Shown: positions 57,950 to 64,000 of the stretch, piece by piece
Position numbering within the stretch: the first letter of the stretch is position 1
Layout of the letters: each line of letters begins with the position of its first letter
DNA from: Mangifera indica
Lineage: Eukaryota > Streptophyta > Magnoliopsida > Sapindales > Anacardiaceae
Direction of reading: 5' to 3'
DNA: 64,000 nt
Assembly (NCBI RefSeq): GCF_011075055.1
Contig: NC_058151.1
Span: forward strand, 7,892,251-7,956,250
Program-made: the position numbers and the translations under genes
The notes under the pieces: model-generated
The model's input: only the letters and a program-made list of their open reading frames with translations
What the model was told of the DNA's origin: nothing
Database searches by the model: none

Positions 57950-58618
57950 CATGAGCGTGATATTCAAAAATTGGGTGTTCAACATGTACGGATAGTACGA
58001 GATTTCCTAAATATTTTCCCTGATGAGCTATTAGATTTACCTCCAAAGAGAGAGTTGGAGTTCAGTATAAAGTTAGAACTTGGCTCAACCTTAATTTCAA
58101 AGGCTATCTACTGAATGACTCCAACTGAATTACAAGAATTAAAGAAATAGTTGTAGAGACTTTTAGATAATGATTTTATTAGACTTAGTCACTCTCTTTA
58201 GGGAGTGCCCATACTATTTGCCAAAAAGAATGATGGGTCGCTTCGTATATGCATAGATTATAGAGAGTTAAATAAACTAACAATAAAGAATAAATACTCA
58301 TTGCCTCGAATTGATGATTTATTTGATCAGTTGGGGGGAGTTTTTGTGTTCTCCAAAATTAACTTAAGGTCAGATTATCACCAAGTGAGGATTACAGAGC
58401 ATGACATTCTGAAGATAGCTTTTCAGACCCACTACGGGCACTACAAGTTTATGGTAATGCCCTTTAAATTGACTAATGCCCCAACAATCTTTATGGATTT
58501 AATGAATCAGGTATTTCATGATTGCCTTGACAAATTCTTCATGGAATTTATTGATGATATCTTGATATACTCCAAATCAGAAGAAGAACATACTGAACAC
58601 TTGAGATTTGTGCTATAA
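57950..58618 (+). pseudogene. Gypsy-2 reverse transcriptase
   Basis: ELEFSIKLELGSTLISKAIY leads into the RT, then [75 protein letters not shown] and the catalytic [18 protein letters not shown]. The F-I-D-D box is intact. Three stops lie between 58110 and 58204 and the frame shifts at 58618. Highly similar to gypsy-1 RT. Confidence 0.9.
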
Positions 58619-58635
58619 AATTAAGAGAAAAGAAA

Positions 58636-59340
58636 TTGTATGCTAAATTCTCTAAGTATGAATTATGGTTGGACCAAGTAGTAATTTTGGGACATGTGGT
58701 TACTAAAGAAGGTATAGCTATAGACCCTAGTAAAGTGGAGACAATACTTGAATGGGCGAGGCCGAAGACGGTGAAAGAGATCAAAAGCTTTTTAAGGCTA
58801 GCTGACTATTACAGGAGATTTGTACAGGGTTATGCCCGATTGGCAAGGCTACTTACAACTCTTACTAGACAAGGAACTCTTTTTCTACAGACTAATGCTT
58901 ATGAAAAGAGTTTCCAAGAGCTAAAGAGATGGTTGACTATAACTCTTATTTTAGTTTTACTAGAGGAGGGCGTAAACTATGATATTCATTGTGATGCCTC
59001 ATGTAATGGCTTAGAAGTCGTGCTATGCAGAGGGGTAAGGTGATAGTATATGCCTCTCAACAATTAAAAGATTATGAAACACGTTACTCTACCTATGATT
59101 TAGAATTAGTGGCAGTGGTTTTTGCTTTAAAAATTTGAAGGCATTATTTGTATGGAGTTAGATGTAATATCTACACCGACCATAAAAGTCTAAAATATTT
59201 TTTCACTCAGAAAGACTTGAATATGCAACAAAGAAGATGATTAGAGCTAGTAAAAGATTATGACTATGACATTAAATATTAGCCGGGTAAAGCAAATGTA
59301 GTTGTCGATGCCTTGAGTAAAAACATTTTCATAGTTCATC
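58636..59340 (+). pseudogene. Gypsy-2 RNase H
   Basis: YAKFSKYELWLDQVVILGHV (connection), [36 protein letters not shown] (D-A-S catalytic residue present), then after a frameshift at about 59030 [20 protein letters not shown] and [32 protein letters not shown] and DALSKN. Stops at about 59138, 59240 and 59282. Confidence 0.88.
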
Positions 59341-59549
59341 TCACCACTTAGATAGAGTTATAGAAAAAGTTTCAGAAGGAACATATTAAGGTGATAAAGA
59401 GTTGGGTGGCCAAATTGGAAATTCAACCTAATCTCTTCAATGAAATAAGAGAGAAGCAATAGAAGATTTGTGATGCCATAAAATGAGTCAATAGATATGC
59501 TTAGGTTCAAAAACAAGGTATGCATTCCTCAAGATCTGGAATTGAGAAA

Positions 59550-60240
59550 GTAAATTCTGAGTGAAGCACATGATACACTTTACACTGCCCACTCTAGGGA
59601 GTAAAAATTTATCAAGATTTAAAGAAAACTTATTGGTGGATGGGTATGCAGAAAGATATTGGTGACTATGTAGACAAGTGCTTAGTATGTCAACAGGTTA
59701 AGGCTGAGCATCAGAGACCTTTGGGTTTGCTCCTCCCACTTAGTATTCCTGAATAGAAGTGGGAGAATATTTCAATAGATTTCATCATTGGCTTACCTCG
59801 AGTACAAAAAGGTTATATTGCACTATCGGTGATTGTAGATAGATTGACTAAATCATCACATTTTATTCCAATGAAACATAATTCTACTTCAGATCAACTG
59901 GCCCAGATTTATGTATAAGAGATTGTGAGATTACATGGTATTAGGCTGGCATTTAGCATAACATATCATCCTTAAACAAATGGCCATATAGAGAGGGTGA
60001 ATCAAATACTAGAAGATATATTAAAGGCCTATTGTTTAGATTACAAAATGACCTGGCATGAAATGGTTCCAGTCCACCATTAAATTGGAACCATATGAGG
60101 CTTTTTATGGAAGAAAGTGTAGATCCTCATTACATTGGGATGACATAAGAGAGCAAAATGATTTAAGTCAAGCTCTTGGGCCTAAGTTAACTCAGAGGAT
60201 GGTAGAAGACATAAAGACTCTCTAGACTAGATTGAAGTAA
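59550..60240 (+). pseudogene. Gypsy-2 integrase core
   Basis: In several frames: [10 protein letters not shown] (zinc finger H), a C-L-V-C-Q-like half near 59680, ISIDFIIGLPRVQKGY (catalytic D of I-D-F), IVDRLTKSSHFIPMK, a broken H-G-I block near 59935, HIERVNQ, then EPYEAFYGRKCRSSLHWDDI near 60090. Many frameshifts. Integrase would insert the cDNA. Confidence 0.82.
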
Positions 60241-60270
60241 GCTCAGGACAGACAGAAGAGCTACATAGAT

Positions 60271-60549
60271 TTGAAAAGGAAAAAAATAGAGTTTCAATCG
60301 GGTGACAAAGTTTTTGTGAAAGTTGCCCCTTACAAGCACGTGATGAGATTTGGAAGAAAAGAGAAACTTACTCCAAGATTTATTGGCCCATTTGAAATTT
60401 TAGAAAGAGGGGGCAACGTGGCTTATAAACTTGCACTTCCACCTAGTATGAATTGATTTCATATTGTATTTCATATTTCTTTGCTAAAAAAGTGCATCAG
60501 TTATCCTTCACATGTATTGAAATCAGATGATATGGAATTAAAAAAAGAT
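60271..60549 (+). pseudogene. Gypsy-2 integrase C-terminus, ends at the LTR
   Basis: KVFVKVAPYKHVMRFGRKEK, LTPRFIGPFEILERGGNVAY and KLALPPSMN, then RFHIVFHISLLKKC-type residues. The gypsy-1 protein goes on for ~70 further residues including the chromodomain; here the sequence stops at ELKKD and the LTR begins at once (60550). The chromodomain and polypurine tract are absent. Confidence 0.88.
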
Positions 60550-62891
60550 TGTAACACCTGGATTCAGGTATGCTAGTAAACTCTACTTCCAAAATTACCC
60601 CTAGAGTTGATTTTTATAACTTGTTGTTTACAGAAATTGTAAAAGAACCTTTAAAACTACTAAATGAGTAATAATTTTCAAGGGGGGTAAAATAGTTATT
60701 TTAGAAGGATTTAAGAAACAAAGCGGGAATGTAAATTGAATGGCACATTTTAAATTATATAATGGTGCTAAGGGTTTTTGGTAATTAACTAAAGATAAAA
60801 TAGTCATTTTTGGATAAGGCTAAGGGTAAATTACTCGAAAATGCTTATAAAACAACAAAACTATTCATTTTCTTCTTCCTTGGCCAAGAATCTTCCTTAA
60901 AACTTCACTAAGGTTTTCTTCCAACAAAGATTCACCAGAAAACCTAGCTAAACCACCTAATTTCTAAAGCCTCCAGTAATAAAAATTGCAGATCCATTAA
61001 TTCTGGTACGTTCCAATGTAAAAAATTTAATTTTTAAGAGATGTAAAGTTTAGAGTTTTAATTGATGATTATGTTTTTGGTTGGTTAAGGTTGCTAAGAA
61101 GAAGAAAAGAAAGAGAATATGCTTAAATCACCTAATTAGCAAAGAAAAGGTAAAAATTTTATATTTTACATACTTGAAATAATTTGAGTTAGCTTATTCA
61201 AATAACCTTTACTTGTATAAATGTATAGGGTATAGAAATAAGGTGATTTATGCTTAAAAGAATAAAGAAATTCATTAGGACTTATGATGTAATTTTTGGC
61301 TTTAAGGGTATTTTAGACATTTCTTATTCCTAGGGTTAGCTTAGTTGATTTTGTGTATTAAGTATGTGAGAAATGATGAATTGATGGAATAATTTATGCT
61401 AAGGGTAGGCATATAACTTTTGGCCATAAGGGCAAAAGTGTTATTTTTCTGTGATGCAAGTTAATTTGGTTTAATTATGTGCAAGATATGTGTAAAAACC
61501 ATTATAATGAATATGTATATTCTTATGGAATGCATGAGATATATGTCAATGCATGAGGAAACAATATAATGCTTGATTAAGATTGGAAAGAATGAGGAAA
61601 AGCAATGAATATGCATATTTCATATTATGGTTATATGAGAAATCAAAGTATATGCATGTTTTCAAAAAAAAATAAAGAAAGGGGGAAAACGTTTTCTAAG
61701 TTATGCATGTTTTCAGAAAACGAAAAACAAGTGTTTTTTGGTTTTACAATGACTCATATAATACAGGAAAACAGGAAACATGCTTAAAATGCTTACACGC
61801 GAGTTGTACTATGTGGACAACGAAGAAAGATATTGGTTGTACTGTGTGGACAACAAAGAAAGATATTAGTTGTACTGTGGGGCAACAAAGAAAAATAGTG
61901 AAATATACGTGTAAGAGAGGATTGTACCTCGTATGATGACTACGAGTATTGTCATATGTAGTCTAGACTGGTCAATAAAAAATATTTGATAAACAAAAAA
62001 AAAAGAATTAGCAAATGTTTTATGAATGTCATTTATATTAGAATCATGCATGCAAGCCTATGTGGCTGACAAAAAGTTGAGAAAGATGTACGATTAGAGA
62101 AGATTTAAGACAAGAGAAGAAGAATCTGAAAATAAGAGTCATGGCACTCATACATGCATGCATCATGACGTGTTAATCATATTTGCATAGTGATAAAAAG
62201 AGATATGATATATACTTAATGCATGTTACGTGTAAATTACCTTGTATGTGACTAGCCCAAACATGCTGAGTATGGAAGAAATTAGTACTGGTATGAACTG
62301 CTTTAAGTATTTAGTGTGATTTTTTTACTGAGTCGTGGTCGTTCACTCCATTTAATTTAATATTTTTATAGGTAAAGAGTTGCAACAGAGGTTCCTAGGG
62401 AGCACTAGTGAGACATAAGGCTGAGGGAGGAAGGCACCATATTTTTGTTGATTTATATGTTTTGGATGTATATTTGAATATATGCATATATATATATATA
62501 CTTGATATAGATATTGGTGAATATGTATATATTTTTTGTTTCCTATATGTATATATGTGGTTGTTGTATTGATATGCATGTGCATCTATATAGTGCTTAG
62601 TATATCCTCATGAGAAAATATATATATATATATACATATATATTGTGTTAATTATTAGAATTGGTTATAAGGTTCCTATGGGTGGAAATATTTTTTGATG
62701 GTAACTATGATTTATTTATTCCATTAATTGTATTTGAGTTGATGAAAATTCAGTCGGTTGGTAAGACTAGCTTGTGTGAATTGCTAATTATGAGTGAAAT
62801 AAGCATAATAAAAAATTTCTTGGGCCTTCTAAAATAGCGAAACTCTTGTCGTTTTTTTGTAACACACCTATTAGTTAGGAGAGGTTACATT
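60550..62891 (+). repeat. Gypsy-2 3' LTR (2342 bp)
   Basis: Starts TGTAACACCTGGATTCAGG, ends AGGAGAGGTTACA. It lacks the MITE and the tandem duplications of the 5' LTR, so those arose after integration or only in the other copy. Includes (TA)n at 62485-62500 and 62620-62645. Confidence 0.93.
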
Positions 62892-62895
62892 TTTG

Positions 62896-62907
62896 GTATC
62901 AGAGCGT
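62896..62907 (+). other. Second gypsy primer-binding site, after the 3' LTR
   Basis: TGGTATCAGAGC, a perfect 12-base match to the initiator tRNA-Met complement, follows the gypsy-2 3' LTR. Confidence 0.93.
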
Positions 62908-63117
62908 GATTTTGAGCACTTAAAGGTAGATATAATATAATATAATATATAATATATATATAGTTTTGCATTTTGGTATTACACAGGTGCCCCTTATGTC
63001 TCATAGATTAGCTCTCGAGAATCGACTACAATAAGTTGTTTTCTTTGCCTGTATTCTAATAGTAAAATGATAAAATCTTTATGTAGGTACACTTATATAG
63101 TTATTAGATGAGGAGTA
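62908..63117 (+). other. Leader and first bases of gag of a second gypsy unit
   Basis: This ~210-base stretch matches the gypsy-2 leader (55048-55249) along its length (for example TAAAGGTAGATATAATATAA). The gag ATG is at 63108, and ten bases in (ATGAGGAGTA) an LTR interrupts it. It shows that another gypsy interior begins here and runs beyond the window. Confidence 0.88.
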
Positions 63118-64000
63118 TGATGTATCTCCGGCCACTTTAACATTTTCGGCCCCCAAGTTCTTAGCCATGCACCATTCGACCCAAACTAATGAAGGGAATG
63201 AGGGAAAAGCTCCATGCAAGCCCAAAGAACCTTTGCCATCTCTAATTTGGCGCAACTTTACTTTTGGGTACACTCTTATTACTTGCATTCAAGGCCTTAA
63301 TGAAATAAAATCTTAAATGAGTCTAAGAAGCCAATTATAAGCCCACTTTGAAGCCCAAGTAGTGAGGCAGCCATCCTTAACTTAAATTGGAGCCTAAGAT
63401 GCCATGAAGCCCGTTTAGTTGAATTGTAACTAAAGAGGAAACAAGTAACTTTAGTTCATGCACATAGTTCCACTTTTTAGGGAAAGTTGTTCCCTTTTTT
63501 GTCATTTTCTTCATTAATATGACATGACATTAGTTTATTTGATTGGTTAAGCTTAAATCAAGGGCATAGCTTACTTGTCTAATTAATGGCCTATGATTGC
63601 TTATTTTGCCGCCACTTCCTCTTGTATATAAGTGTGACTTTTTCACTTGTAAACTTTAGACTCCTTTGATAGTGAAAATTTCGAGAAAAGCTTTGTAGCT
63701 TTTTTTGTTTGTTCTTTTATCCAATTCATCTTGGAGGAAGAATTGGTGGTGGAAGATCCCAAGGTTGGTGGAACTTTCCTTTATGCCTTGGTTAATTTTC
63801 TTGTTACCCTTGAAATCTAAAGTGTGAAGATGTGAATGTGTGTTGTATGCCTCGGATACTGTTCACAGTGTATGATTTTGCAATTTCCAGTTTTTACCAG
63901 TAAACTTTGAAGCTAGTTTTGAATGTCTTGTTGATTGAGTTGTGATTGATATTATATACCATTAGAAAGCTCTTTGAATGCCTTTTCCAATGATATATAA
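63118..64000 (+). mobile_element. LTR of the ~1 kb 'TGATGTAT' family, copy v (runs off the end)
   Basis: Starts TGATGTATCTCCGGCCAC after GAGTA (63113-63117, the expected duplication). It aligns with copy ii over ~880 bases, including TTGTATATAAGTGTG near 63625. The last ~110 bases lie outside the window, so whether it is solo or the 5' LTR of a complete element is open. Confidence 0.88.

Larger units (their letters stand above)
50449..62891 (+). mobile_element. Gypsy-2: chromovirus with inflated 5' LTR and missing chromodomain
   Basis: LTRs at 50449-55031 and 60550-62891, both starting TGTAACACC and ending GGTTRCA. The interior holds primer site, gag, protease, RT, RNase H and integrase in order on the plus strand. 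It inserted into gypsy-3 gag. No 5-bp duplication can be seen: the left flank is TACTA, but the right LTR is followed by another primer site and leader instead of flanking DNA. It is the same family as gypsy-1, and is heavily mutated. Confidence 0.9.

Noticed and set aside
41365..62891. Endogenous pararetrovirus
   Set aside because: RT-RNase H similarity alone could suggest it, but LTRs, primer sites, integrase, chromodomain and TSDs show Ty3/gypsy retrotransposons.

Overview
This window looks like nuclear DNA of a flowering plant, made almost entirely of decayed, nested transposable elements. I found no intact host gene, no tRNA or rRNA gene and no CRISPR array. The evidence for a plant is: LTR retrotransposons whose primer-binding sites match the 3' end of plant initiator tRNA-Met (TGGTATCAGAGC); copia elements with the long LTR and long leader of the Angela/BARE type; gypsy elements with tandem gag zinc knuckles and a terminal chromodomain (Tekay/Del-type chromoviruses); L1-like LINEs with a DUF4283-type ORF1 and a zf-RVT C-terminus; and small Mutator-like MITEs. 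The base composition is strongly AT-rich. Every reading frame is interrupted, and the longest open stretch is the 223-codon gypsy reverse transcriptase at 43626-44297. I cannot name the species.

Layout. 1-1451: a copia gag fragment and an unclassified repeat. 1452-13611: LTR A of an Angela-like copia plus its leader, broken by two LTRs of a second family (one inside the other), a ~6.2 kb LINE on the minus strand, and a Mutator-like MITE. 13612-37868: a second Angela-like copy, with LTR B (5'-truncated), primer site, leader, gag, protease, integrase, RT-RNase H and LTR C. It is split by a solo LTR (18414-19148), a MITE (19808-20287), a short poly(A) retroposon, and LINE 2 (about 20734-35038). 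LINE 2 is itself split by a 1.28 kb solo LTR and by a complete 7.56 kb minus-strand copia element (27124-34685). 37869-38926: another copia gag/protease fragment and part of a second copy of the 1.28 kb LTR family. 38927-48019: a complete minus-strand chromovirus with TSD ATATA. 48020-48564: the rest of the LTR it interrupted. 48565-50448: a truncated minus-strand chromovirus. 50449-62891: a plus-strand chromovirus with a very inflated 5' LTR. 62892-63117: a second primer site and leader immediately after its 3' LTR. 63118-64000: another ~1 kb LTR that runs off the end.

Nesting gives relative ages. The Angela-like copies are oldest. LINEs, MITEs and first-level LTRs landed in them; copia-2, the 1.28 kb LTR and the inner ~1 kb LTR came later, giving three levels of nesting at two places. 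Many boundaries are fixed by perfect target-site duplications (CAAAG, TATTC, TCTAG, GAAAC, GTTAG, ATATA, and the 9-bp TTATATTTT), so the history can be read with good confidence. The observations most worth following are a fully palindromic GC-rich Mutator-like MITE, the five-member ~1 kb LTR family with no internal domain visible here, a chromovirus 3' LTR fused exactly to a purine tract with loss of the chromodomain and PPT, a dense W-box/G-box cluster in a copia leader, and a stop-start (ATGA) overlap between the two LINE 2 ORFs.
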